From positions 10,366-74,365 of the forward strand of contig CAZDIJ010000006.1 of assembly GCA_964505475.1 (NCBI GenBank): a stretch of 64,000 bases of DNA, in the 5' to 3' direction. The stretch is from JAGXQV01 sp964505475. Lineage in GTDB: Bacteria > Pseudomonadota > Gammaproteobacteria > Burkholderiales > Sulfuricellaceae. The position numbers and the translations under genes were made by a program. The notes below the pieces were generated by a model that saw nothing but the letters and a program-made list of their open reading frames with translations, made no database searches and was not told where the DNA came from. Positions 49,402 to 56,506 of this stretch are shown here, piece after piece (the first letter of the stretch is position 1; each line of letters starts with the position of its first letter).

Positions 49402-50406
49402 ATGCTTCAGTGGGCGGAGTTGCTGTTGTGCCTGGCCGTCATCGGGTTCGCCGGCTGGCACCTCTCGCGCTACGGCGACATCATCGCGGAAAAAACCGGC
49501 ATGTCGGCTTCCTGGGTCGGCCTGATGCTGCTGGCGACCGCCACATCCCTGCCGGAACTGGTGACCGGGCTTTCCGCCGTGACCGCCGCCCATGCCGCCG
49601 ACATCGCGGTGGGCGACGTGATGGGCAGCGCGGTGTTCAACCTGGCGATCCTGGTCGCGCTGGACGCCCTCTACCGCCGCGAAAGCCTGTACAGCAAGGC
49701 CGCCCAGGGGCATATCCTGTCGGCGGCGCTGGGAGCGCTGCTGCTGGCCTTCGCCGCCTTCAGCATCCTGCTCGACCGCGCCGAGGCCAGCCCGGCGCTC
49801 GGACACGTGGGGTTTTACACGCCCTTCATCGTCCTGCTTTATCTGGTCGCCGTGCGCATGGTATTCCAATACGAGCGGCGCACCTTGGCCGAATTCGCCG
49901 AGGCCGCCGCCGAGCGCTATCCCGGCATCAGCTTGCGCCAGGCGGTGAAGGGCTACCTCGCGGCGGCGCTGGCGGTGGTCGTCACGGGGTCATGGCTGCC
50001 TTTCGTCGCCAAGGATATTTCCGAACTGATGGGATGGGGGCAGACTTTCGTCGGCACCTTGCTGGTGGCGGCAGTCACCTCCGCGCCGGAAGCTGCCGTG
50101 ACGCTGTCGGCCTTGCGCATGGGCGCCGTCGATATGGCCATCGCCAACCTGCTGGGCAGCAACCTCTTCAACGTCGTCATCCTTGCCGCCGACGACCTCG
50201 CCTACCTGCCCGGCCCCCTGCTGGCGCAAGTTTCCAACAGCCACGCGATTACCGCGCTGACCGCCGTGATGATGAGCGCCATGGTCATCGTCGGGCTGAT
50301 TTTCCGCCCCCGGCAGCGCCTAATGCTGGGCGTCACCTGGGTCGGCATGGGGCTGTTCATCCTGTACATCCTCAATGGGCTGATCGTGTTCCAGTTAGGA
50401 CACTGA
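49402..50406 (+). CDS. CaCA-family sodium/calcium-type cation antiporter
   Basis: 334 aa, ten helices in two inverted halves. The alpha-repeats are visible: LMLLATATSLPELVTGLSAV...IAVGDVMGSAVFNLAIL and GTLLVAAVTSAPEAAVTLSAL...MAIANLLGSNLFNVVILA, each with the Glu and the G(S)N/F-N residues of the ion site. It exchanges Ca2+ or another cation for H+/Na+. It follows gpgS by 35 bases on the same strand and may complete an osmotic/ionic stress operon. Confidence 0.88.
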   Translation: MLQWAELLLCLAVIGFAGWHLSRYGDIIAEKTGMSASWVGLMLLATATSLPELVTGLSAVTAAHAADIAVGDVMGSAVFNLAILVALDALYRRESLYSKAAQGHILSAALGALLLAFAAFSILLDRAEASPALGHVGFYTPFIVLLYLVAVRMVFQYERRTLAEFAEAAAERYPGISLRQAVKGYLAAALAVVVTGSWLPFVAKDISELMGWGQTFVGTLLVAAVTSAPEAAVTLSALRMGAVDMAIANLLGSNLFNVVILAADDLAYLPGPLLAQVSNSHAITALTAVMMSAMVIVGLIFRPRQRLMLGVTWVGMGLFILYILNGLIVFQLGH

Positions 50407-50493
50407 ACCCGACCGCGCCAGCCCTGTTTTTTGTCACCCTCCCGCCACGGATTCGGTTATCATATTCAAGCGTATTCTTGAGCATTGGCGGTC

Positions 50494-51105
50494 ATGGATC
50501 GAAAAAATCACTGGGACAAAATCTATTCTGCCAGAGCGCCGGACGAACTGAGCTGGTATCAGGCGCACCCGGAAATGTCGCTGCGCTTGATCCGGGACAG
50601 CGGCGTCGGCGCCGGCGAATCGCTGATCGACATCGGCGGCGGCGCTTCGCGGCTGGTGGATAAACTGCTCGATGCAGGCTACGGGAAAGTGGCGGTGCTG
50701 GATATTTCCGCCGCCGCCCTCGCCGCCGCGCAAGCGCGCCTGGGCGCGCGGGCGGGAGAAGTGCGCTGGCTGGCGCAGGATGTCACCACTTTCGCGCCAC
50801 CGGAAAAATACGCCCTGTGGCACGACCGCGCCGTATTCCACTTCCTTACCGAAGCCGCCGACCGGCAGGCCTATCTCGCCGCCGTCCACGCCGCGCTCCA
50901 ATCCGGCGGCCAGTTGGTCGTCGCCACCTTCGCCCCCGACGGCCCGGAAATGTGCAGCGGCCTGCCGGTGGTGCGCTACAGCGCGGAAAGCCTGGCCAAA
51001 GAAGTGGGGGAAGATTTCGAGTTGCTGGAGTCGTGCGGGGAAACACACGCCACGCCGGGCGGGATGAAGCAGAGCTTCAGCTATTGCCGGTTCCGGCGGC
51101 GTTAA
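50494..51105 (+). CDS. class I SAM-dependent methyltransferase
   Basis: 203 aa from the ATG at 50494; a TTG three codons earlier is possible. HWDKIYSARAPDELSWYQAHPEMSL is a common start of a small methyltransferase family; motif I is LIDIGGGASRLVDKLL, followed by VAVLDISAAALAAAQARL, WLAQDVTTF and ALWHDRAVFHFLTEAADRQAYL. Substrate unknown; relatives include thiol or metalloid methyltransferase-like proteins. It is the last chromosomal gene before the mobile island. Confidence 0.88.
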   Translation: MDRKNHWDKIYSARAPDELSWYQAHPEMSLRLIRDSGVGAGESLIDIGGGASRLVDKLLDAGYGKVAVLDISAAALAAAQARLGARAGEVRWLAQDVTTFAPPEKYALWHDRAVFHFLTEAADRQAYLAAVHAALQSGGQLVVATFAPDGPEMCSGLPVVRYSAESLAKEVGEDFELLESCGETHATPGGMKQSFSYCRFRRR

Positions 51106-51141
51106 ATTAAACCTAGAAAGTAACTACTCAGCACCCTTGGC

Positions 51142-51720
51142 ATGGCAAATGCTTTGCGAAGGGGCATGGATGAACTTCCCGACCTTGACCGGCTCAGTCA
51201 TGCCGAAAAGAACGACCTGATCCGGGCACTGTATGCGCAGGTGCAATTTCTGACTGCGCAAGTCGCGGCATTGACCGCGAAGGTGTCTGAACTCGAAGGC
51301 CGTTTGGCGCAGAACAGCCGCAATTCCAGCAAGCCGCCGTCTACGGACGGGCTGCACAGGCCCAAGCCGAAATCTGAACGCCAGGGCGGCCTTCGTCCGA
51401 GGGGAGGACAGAAGGGGCACGACGGGCATAACCTGAAGAGCGTCGTCCATCCGGCTCACATCCAGACCCATCGCCCACCGTCCCACTGCGATGCCTGTCA
51501 TCGCCCTTTGGCGGGCGGGAAGGTGGTTGAAGCCCGCCAGGTATTCGACATTTCCCCCTTGCGCCACGAAGCGACCGAGCATCGGGTGACGGAAATCCGT
51601 TGCCTGTGCGGCCGGGGTGCGTTCCCCGATGGCGTCGCGGCGCTGGTTCAGTATGGCCTGCGCATCAAGGCTGCGGTGGTGCATCTGACGCACCATCACA
51701 TGATGCAGGTGACGCGCACC
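51142..51720 (+). pseudogene. IS66-family transposase, N-terminal remnant
   Basis: Residues 1-190 match IS66 TnpC: N-terminal helix DRLSHAEKNDLIRALYAQVQFLTAQVAALTAKVSELEGRLAQNSRNSSKPPSTDGLHRP, then GGQKGHDGHNL and the IS66 zinc finger (HCDACHRPL ... CLCGRG). The catalytic DDE domain is missing; near 51720 the sequence switches to an IS30-type transposase in another frame. The frame continues open to 51945 but reads nonsense. Confidence 0.88.
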
Positions 51721-51721
51721 G

Positions 51722-52174
51722 GCGAACCGCTCTTCGGTCGGCACGCTGGTCGAACGCACCACGTTGATGGTGGTGTTGGCGAAAGTGCCGGATGGCACGG
51801 CGCAATCGGCCCTGGACGGCTTCAGCAAGGCGCTCAGCGCGATCCCACCGGAACTGCGCAAAACCTTCACCTACGACCAAGGGCGCGAGATGAGCAAACA
51901 CGCGCAACTGGCCGAGCAAACCGGCGTGGCGGTTTATTTCTGTGACCCCCACAGCTCGTGGCAGCGCGGCTTGAACGAGAACACCAACGGACTGTTGCGC
52001 CAGTATTTGCCCAAGGGAGCAGACCTGTCGGTCTACACGCAAGAGCAACTGGATGACATTGCATGGAGCTTGAATGCGCGCCCGAGAAAATCCCTCGGGT
52101 TCCGATCACCGGTTGAGGTTTACAGCGAGCTTCTGCTCAACATGGAACTCGCTAAAATCGCTACCAAACATTGA
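51722..52174 (+). pseudogene. IS30-family transposase, C-terminal remnant
   Basis: The frame containing NRSSVGTLVERTTLMVVLAKVPDGTAQ, FTYDQGREMSKHAQLAEQTGVAVYFCDPHSSWQRGLNENTNGLLRQYLPKG and LDDIAWSLNARPRKSLGFRSPVEVY is the end of an IS30 DDE transposase, with the second Asp and the final Glu regions present and the N-terminal HTH and first Asp absent. The following GTTGCGGTGGGTTCTTGA is probably the element's right edge. Fused head-to-tail to the IS66 piece. Confidence 0.88.
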
Positions 52175-52205
52175 CTGTTGCGGTGGGTTCTTGACTCCGT
52201 CCCGT

Positions 52206-52251
52206 AAAGAGAACGCTTATCGGCCAGTCCCTCTCGAATGCAGAGTTAGGC
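52206..52251 (-). other. attC-like integron recombination site, 5' half (attC3, truncated)
   Basis: On the minus strand the site begins with GCCTAAC (R'' consensus RYYYAAC; its complement GTTAGGC at 52245-52251) and continues CTGCATTCGAGAGGGACTGG then CCGATAAGCG. A 44-bp block (52206-52249) is repeated with one mismatch at 53842-53885. The complementary 3' half is missing; the IS30 remnant begins there. Confidence 0.7.
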
Positions 52252-52300
52252 ATTTTGCTTCCCGTACATGGCAACAAAGAACCCTGAGTTTTCGTGGAGT

Positions 52301-52555
52301 TCAGCGGCGCGCCCGCTGGGACGGCATGTTAGAAGCGGTGTTTTCGAGACGTTCGGCGAGCCACACCTTAATAATGGATTGTCGGGTAACGCCAAGTTTT
52401 CCCGCTTCTCGATCTAACGAGTCAATCATCCACGTAGGAAAATCGACATTAACGCGCTTTTGTTCCAGCAAAACTCGCTTCGCTTTGGATAAATCCAGAG
52501 AGGCGGTAATGCCCTCGCCTTCATCAAACTGCTTATCAAATGCTTCAGCTTTCAT
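52301..52555 (-). CDS. brnA: BrnA-like antitoxin
   Basis: 84 aa. C-terminal ribbon-helix-helix-type segment VNVDFPTWMIDSLDREAGKLGVTRQSIIKVWLAERL with an N-terminal toxin-binding part. The pattern is that of BrnA antitoxins. Overlaps the brnT gene by 11 bases and follows it, the toxin-first order normal for BrnTA. Lies in the minus-strand cassette array and ends shortly before an attC half-site. Confidence 0.85.
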   Translation of the reverse strand: MKAEAFDKQFDEGEGITASLDLSKAKRVLLEQKRVNVDFPTWMIDSLDREAGKLGVTRQSIIKVWLAERLENTASNMPSQRARR

Positions 52556-52808
52556 ATAGCGCTACCTCCTCGGTTCGTGACCGACGAACAGAAATTAGTC
52601 GGATATTTACGCCTCTGTAAGTGAGGACGGCTGACCAGTGTTTTCCATTGATAAGCCCTATCACCAGATATCGGGGTTCATCTTCTGTTTTTGCCGGGAT
52701 TTCTAATAGCCGCGGGTCATTCCATAGAAGCTGTGCATCAACAAAGTTGATGCCGTGCTTGGAAAGATTTGCTTGGCTCTTGGACTCGTCAAATTCAAAG
52801 GTAAACAT
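52545..52808 (-). CDS. brnT: BrnT-like ribonuclease toxin
   Basis: 87 aa. FEFDESKSQANLSKHGINFVDAQLLWNDPRLLEIPA, then EPRYLVIGLINGKHWSAVLTYRGVNIRLISVRRSRTEEVALYE: the BrnT (DUF497) fold, related to RelE, with the conserved KHGI and ISVRR motifs. It should cleave RNA when freed from BrnA. Its GC content is below that of the core genes. Confidence 0.92.
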   Translation of the reverse strand: MFTFEFDESKSQANLSKHGINFVDAQLLWNDPRLLEIPAKTEDEPRYLVIGLINGKHWSAVLTYRGVNIRLISVRRSRTEEVALYES

Positions 52809-52809
52809 A

Positions 52810-52824
52810 GTATAAAAAATATAC
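52810..52824. promoter_or_regulatory. palindrome at the brnTA start (likely autoregulatory operator)
   Basis: GTATA-AAAAA-TATAC, perfect 5-bp arms, one base upstream of the brnT ATG. On the minus strand TTGAAA lies upstream at 52840-52845, consistent with a promoter here. BrnTA complexes repress their own promoter in known cases. Confidence 0.55.
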
Positions 52825-52923
52825 CATTATTGGGTTTGTTTCAAGTGCCGGGCGTGGGTTCCAAGTGGGAATTTCCATTTTTAGGCAACCCCAGCGGCGC
52901 ACCGGACACCCACCCCTAACGAA

Positions 52924-53766
52924 GCTGTAGAAAAACCCGAATCCGAAGTCCCTTGGTTCGATCCGCCCCGATTTTTTTCGACGCATCCGGCGCTCGAATT
53001 CTCAAATTCCTGATAGTCCGCCAACCGCCCCAATCCGCTCATATTGATCCTCCGCCAGCCCTTGGCGTCATCCGGGCGGAATAGCCCGGTTCCGCTTCGA
53101 GCTTGCGCGCTTGCCGTGCCGCTTCGCGTTCGCCTTGGGGGGCCGCATCGGCGGTGCGGTGCTGATCCAGCATCTGGCGAGCGGCAGTTTCCATCTTCTC
53201 GGCTTGGCGCAAGAAGTCCTTGCGGGCGCCGCTCTTGGCCTTGCTGGCGTTGCTCGGCAGCTTCACTCCATCAATGGCGAACATCTCTCGTCCGATCAGG
53301 CCTTGGCGGTCGCATAGCACCAGGACTTGGGCAAAGAGCTTGGCGGCCAAATCGCCCATTTCGGAGACGAAGGCGGCCAGGGTGGTGAAATGGGGTTGGG
53401 AGTCGCCGGAAACGGCGATGAACAGGACGTTTTCCCGGCAAGCGGCTTCGATCTTGCGGCTGCTGACGATGCCGCGGCTGTAGGCGAGCAGGATGATCTT
53501 GAGGAGGGCGGCGGGGTCGAAGGCGGGAGCGCCTTCACGGTCGTTCTTGTGGCGGGCGTGGAATCCGTCGAGGTCGAGTGCGTGATCGACGAGGTGACAC
53601 AGGGCGTGCTCGAAACTGCCAGGCTGGACTTGCTTGTCGAAATCCACCGGCAGCAGCTTCAAGCCTTTGTGGATGGGTTTGTAGCGCGGCATGGCGGTTC
53701 TCCCTGGGCGATTCCGTTGTTGGAATTATGCCCGCGCGGGGGCGGGGGTGGAGGTTTTTCTACAGC
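52924..53766 (-). mobile_element. IS1182-like element with internal deletion
   Basis: 843 bp bounded by perfect 14-bp terminal inverted repeats GCTGTAGAAAAACC (52924-52937) and its complement (53753-53766). The transposase reading frame is present only for its N-terminal ~200 residues; full IS1182-type elements are about twice this length, so the 3' part of the gene has been deleted. It is inserted at the 3' end of an attC site. Confidence 0.82.
53039..53692 (-). pseudogene. IS1182-like transposase, C-terminally truncated
   Basis: 217 aa. MPRYKPIHKGLKLLPVDFDKQVQPGSFEHALCHLVDHALDL, then DPAALLKIILLAYSRGIVSSRKIEAACRENVLFIAVSGDSQPHFTTLAAF and LIGREMFAIDGVKLPSNASKAKSGARKDFL, the N-terminal domain and first catalytic Asp of IS1182-type transposases. 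The second half with the remaining DDE residues is gone, so it should be inactive alone. Confidence 0.85.
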
Positions 53767-53888
53767 GTCAACGTTCAAATTGAGGGGCTGGCCGCCACAA
53801 AACGTGATTGGAGCCCCGAAAACCAAATAACCGCAGGCCGCAAAGAGAACGCTTATCGGCCAGTCCCTCTCGAATGCAGGGTTAGCGC
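53767..53888 (-). other. attC-like integron recombination site (attC2)
   Basis: Minus strand: R''-like GCGCTAAC, then CTGCATTCGAGAGGGACTGG, a ~65-base variable loop, and the complementary half GGCCAGCCCCTC (53782-53793 pairs with 53858-53869), ending AACGTTGAC next to the IS1182 terminus. Length ~120 bases is in the range of long attC sites. The stop codon of the upstream cassette gene lies inside its TAAC, as is usual for gene cassettes. Confidence 0.72.
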
Positions 53889-54445
53889 GCATTTTTATCG
53901 AATTGCACTTCGGTTCGGTACAGTCTGGTCTTGACTGTGCCAAAGGCGATTGCCTCAAGACGTTTCGATGACTCGATTTCGGCTTGAAGAAGCGAAGCGA
54001 AAAACGATTTGAACTCGTGCTCTTGAAGTTCAGCTACGGCTGCAAAAAAGTCTAGCCCTTCGTTGTGCGTGAATACGCGGCCGGGTATGCTTTTCTCGCT
54101 GGACGCAAGAACGCCATAGCGAAGATATGGGTAAATCTGCTTGTGTTTCACTGCCTTGGCGCTGTATGTCAGCACGTCATGTGTTGTGATTCCAGTCTTG
54201 AATTCAATCACAACACGTGGGATAGCGATGTCGGGTGTCTTGTCTTCGAATACGCATAAATCAGTTTGAAAGGCCGACGTGCCTCTCTTCGGTTTTCGGA
54301 CTTGTTCCTGACTCATTACTTCGAGGGCATTGCTTACTCTGATCTCATAGAGCAGCGGCGCACCTCGCGCAACCCGAAATGGTGGCGTGAGTATTTCATC
54401 CGCGACAGCGTGGGCGATTGCAACAAATGGACTCTCTACGGCCAT
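53882..54445 (-). CDS. cassette gene: PD-(D/E)XK-like protein of unknown function
   Basis: 187 aa. A TDLCVF strand with Asp62 and VVIEFKTG with Glu81-x-Lys83 make a PD-(D/E)XK-type nuclease signature; ALEVMSQEQVRKPKRGTSAFQ precedes it. The C-terminal half is helical. No family is recognised with certainty. It starts 17 bases after attC1 and its stop lies within attC2, so it forms one integron gene cassette. GC is clearly lower than the neighbouring core genome. Confidence 0.75.
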   Translation of the reverse strand: MAVESPFVAIAHAVADEILTPPFRVARGAPLLYEIRVSNALEVMSQEQVRKPKRGTSAFQTDLCVFEDKTPDIAIPRVVIEFKTGITTHDVLTYSAKAVKHKQIYPYLRYGVLASSEKSIPGRVFTHNEGLDFFAAVAELQEHEFKSFFASLLQAEIESSKRLEAIAFGTVKTRLYRTEVQFDKNAR

Positions 54446-54461
54446 GGGGAAGGCTCCTGCG

Positions 54462-54530
54462 CGCTAACGCCTGAATTCCACCGAACCTGCGCGGTTTTTC
54501 GCGCAGGTTCGGTGGAATGATGGTTTAGCG
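54462..54530 (-). other. attC-like integron recombination site (attC1)
   Basis: 69 bases bounded by CGCTAAAC (minus-strand left, 54530-54523) and GTTAGCG (54468-54462). Inside is a perfect 19-bp stem (54475-54493 with 54500-54518) and a 6-base loop, with unpaired CATC/TCAGG-type spacers between outer boxes and stem. It starts 2 bases after the stop of one minus-strand gene and ends 17 bases before the start of the next: the standard cassette layout. Confidence 0.75.
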
Positions 54531-54532
54531 AT

Positions 54533-54967
54533 TTATTCATCGAAACATTTCCAGGCGTTCTCGAACTCCTCAAGGGCAGCAGGTGGAATGCCTGGGAACT
54601 TAGGGTCTTTGAACCATTTTGTGAAACGATCAGGCTCATGTTTAAGCAATGTGCCGGGCACCACAAAATATTGAACGGCAATCCCCGGTTTGTTGAGGAT
54701 AACGAAAATGTAAATATGGTGGGCCTCAACTCGTTCGTGAGAGATTGGGAAAGCATTTCTCTTCCTGACAGATTTAACTTGAACAGTAAATGTCCGCTCT
54801 GTCGTTGGGTTGTATGCGAGAAGATCAATTGCCTTGGCATTGCCAAAAGTGACCGATGTTTGCAGGCCACGTTTCAAAAGCTCTGCGGCAACAAACAGCT
54901 CCCCGGCAAGGCCAGTAACCTGACCATCGGCTCGCTTTGGTTTTGGCTTATCGGATTCAGAGTCCAT
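54533..54967 (-). CDS. cassette gene: PD-(D/E)XK endonuclease-like protein
   Basis: 144 aa. TGLAGELFVAAELLKRGLQTSVTFGNAKAIDLLAYNPTTERTFTVQVKS contains the archaeal-resolvase/restriction-like set Glu23, Asp48 and Gln63-x-Lys65, so a PD-(D/E)XK fold with intact catalytic residues. The rest is a small beta-rich segment. Function could be DNA cleavage or an anti-mobile-element task. The start codon is 3 bases after a core-site heptamer GTTAGCG, leaving no room for a normal ribosome site. First visible cassette of the minus-strand array. Confidence 0.78.
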   Translation of the reverse strand: MDSESDKPKPKRADGQVTGLAGELFVAAELLKRGLQTSVTFGNAKAIDLLAYNPTTERTFTVQVKSVRKRNAFPISHERVEAHHIYIFVILNKPGIAVQYFVVPGTLLKHEPDRFTKWFKDPKFPGIPPAALEEFENAWKCFDE

Positions 54968-55277
54968 GATCGCTAACGTTAAATAGACACCCTAAAACGC
55001 CCCTGCAAAAGCACCTTCAAGGTGTATAAATTCGGAGCCTATGCCGTAACGTATTGTTATTGTTTCGGCTGGTATTTTAGGGCACCCTAATTTTTCCGAA
55101 AAAAGCACCATCGCAATGCATCCCTTGTTATTAACTGAAGCGCAATGGTTTTTTAAGAAACTGTTGGGTGGATTCTATTGGGTCATCCCAACTATGTAAA
55201 AGGCTTTTGCTACTTGTTTTGACCAGGAAAATTCTGGGGGAAGCCGGGCCGCTTGGCGCGACCGGAAGGGATTGCTG
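54968..55277. other. gene-free AT-rich stretch with a recombination core site
   Basis: About 310 bases without a credible gene, noticeably AT-rich. It contains the minus-strand heptamer GTTAGCG (54977-54971) in front of cassette A, a palindrome TTAGGGTGCCCTAA (55077-55090) with a third ACCCTAA nearby, and CACCTTGAAGGTG. It may be an integron attI or a degenerate attC; no integrase gene is present. Confidence 0.5.
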
Positions 55278-55703
55278 CTAAGCCTTGTTCGGGCAGTCTT
55301 TCTTGGTGCAGTCGGCGAACAGGTAGAGGGAGTGTTCGCGGATGGCGAAGCCGTGTTCCTTGGCGATTTTTTCCTGGCGTTTTTCGATGTCTGGGTCGCA
55401 GAATTCTTCCACTTTCCCGCATTGCAGGCATACCAGGTGGTCGTGGTGATGTCCCTGGTTGAGTTCGAATACCGATTTGTCGCCTTCGAAGTGGTGGCGC
55501 ACCAGCAGGCCGGCGGCCTCGAACTGGGTGAGGACGCGGTAGACGGTGGCGAGGCCGACGTCTTCGTTGTCGGCCAGCAGCATCCGGTAAACGTCCTCGG
55601 CGGTAAGGTGGCGCACCTCGCTGTTCTCGAACAGGTTGAGGATTTTCAGCCGCGGCAGGGTGACCTTTAGCCCGGCGTTTTTCAGGTCGTGGGAATCGCT
55701 CAT
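55278..55703 (-). CDS. fur: ferric uptake regulator Fur
   Basis: 141 aa from MSDSHDLKNAGLKVTLPRLKIL (an ATG four codons earlier is possible). Winged helix LTAEDVYRMLLADNEDVGLATVYRVLTQFEAAGLL; metal sites in HHHDHLVCLQCGKVEEFCD and the C-terminal CTKKDC pair for structural zinc. It represses iron-uptake genes with Fe2+. Divergent from bamE, a conserved arrangement in betaproteobacteria. Confidence 0.96.
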   Translation of the reverse strand: MSDSHDLKNAGLKVTLPRLKILNLFENSEVRHLTAEDVYRMLLADNEDVGLATVYRVLTQFEAAGLLVRHHFEGDKSVFELNQGHHHDHLVCLQCGKVEEFCDPDIEKRQEKIAKEHGFAIREHSLYLFADCTKKDCPNKA

Positions 55704-56053
55704 GGGATGCATCATATCGGGAATTAACGAGGATTGTCTATTGGGGGCGGCGCCGTTCGCCCTGAGCCTGTCGAAGGGACGTTCATGGTTCGACAGGCTC
55801 TCCTGGGCGAAGCCGAAGGACTCACCGCGAACGGCCTTGTGTATCTAATCTCGACCGAATGGGCTTGGGGTTTATCTCCCTTCTTCCGCGGGCGGGAGAA
55901 GGAGCCGGTTGGTGCCAGCGCTTACTGGAGTGACTTGGCTTAATGGCAAGAACCTCTGGGTTAAAATTACTTTCCAGCCTGGCGCGGCAATGGCGCGCCG
56001 GCGGAGTATGACGCTATAATGCAGGCCATTCGATAGATTGCCGGGAAGATGCG
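55704..56053. promoter_or_regulatory. fur-bamE divergent gap with a repeat and a bamE -10
   Basis: 350 bases. 55753-55834 is a palindromic dispersed repeat (see that entry). A perfect TATAAT at 56015-56020, 34 bases before the bamE start, is the likely -10, with no good -35. No clear Fur box could be read. Nothing else of note. Confidence 0.45.
55753..55834. repeat. GAGCCTGTCGAA / TTCGACAGGCTC palindromic repeat
   Basis: Outer arms CCGTTCG and CGAACGG, inner arms GAGCCTGTCGAA (55764-55775) and TTCGACAGGCTC (55789-55800). This vocabulary is a widespread proteobacterial intergenic repeat. Confidence 0.85.
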
Positions 56054-56503
56054 ATGCGCGTTATTAACAGATTGATTTTATGCTTGTCTGCGGCCTTGCT
56101 GTTGGCGGCGTGCTCGGTCACCGAGCGGATTACGCCTTATCGGATCGACGTGCAGCAGGGCAACGTGGTGACCCAGGAAATGGTGGCCAAGCTGAAGCCC
56201 GGCATGACCAAGTCGCAGGTGCGTTTCATCATGGGGACGCCGCTGATCGCCGATGTGTTTCATGCCGACCGCTGGGATTACGTCTACCGTTTCCAGAAAG
56301 GCTGGAAACCCGCCGAGGAGCGCGCCGTGACGCTGTTCTTCGAGGGTGATGCGCTGAAGCGGATGAGTGGCGACGTGGTGGCCGCGAGCGGCAACGAGGC
56401 GGCTCAGCCTGTGCCGGCGGAAGCCAGGCCGGCGGGCGGCGCCGCGCCGGCCGCGGAGGAAAAAGGCTTCTTCGGGAAAATGCTGGACAAGATCGGGTTG
56501 TAA
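56054..56503 (+). CDS. bamE: outer membrane protein assembly factor BamE
   Basis: 149 aa. Lipobox LLLAACS gives an outer-membrane lipoprotein. The BamE/SmpA domain is YRIDVQQGNVVTQEMVAKLKPGMTKSQVRFIMGTPLIADVFHADRWDYVYRFQKG. An Ala/Pro-rich linker and short amphipathic end (EEKGFFGKMLDKIGL) follow, an extension common in betaproteobacteria. Part of the BAM complex. It lies 3 bases before dapB. Confidence 0.95.
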   Translation: MRVINRLILCLSAALLLAACSVTERITPYRIDVQQGNVVTQEMVAKLKPGMTKSQVRFIMGTPLIADVFHADRWDYVYRFQKGWKPAEERAVTLFFEGDALKRMSGDVVAASGNEAAQPVPAEARPAGGAAPAAEEKGFFGKMLDKIGL

Positions 56504-56506
56504 GGT

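Noticed and set aside
54462..54530. attC1 hairpin as a simple Rho-independent terminator
   Set aside because: A strong stem with a short T-run in the loop rather than after the stem, plus bounding CGCTAAAC/GTTAGCG boxes and cassette spacing, fits attC better; terminator activity cannot be excluded.
55735..55943. Small plus-strand ORFs between fur and bamE
   Set aside because: They translate a known type of palindromic repeat and have no ribosome site.
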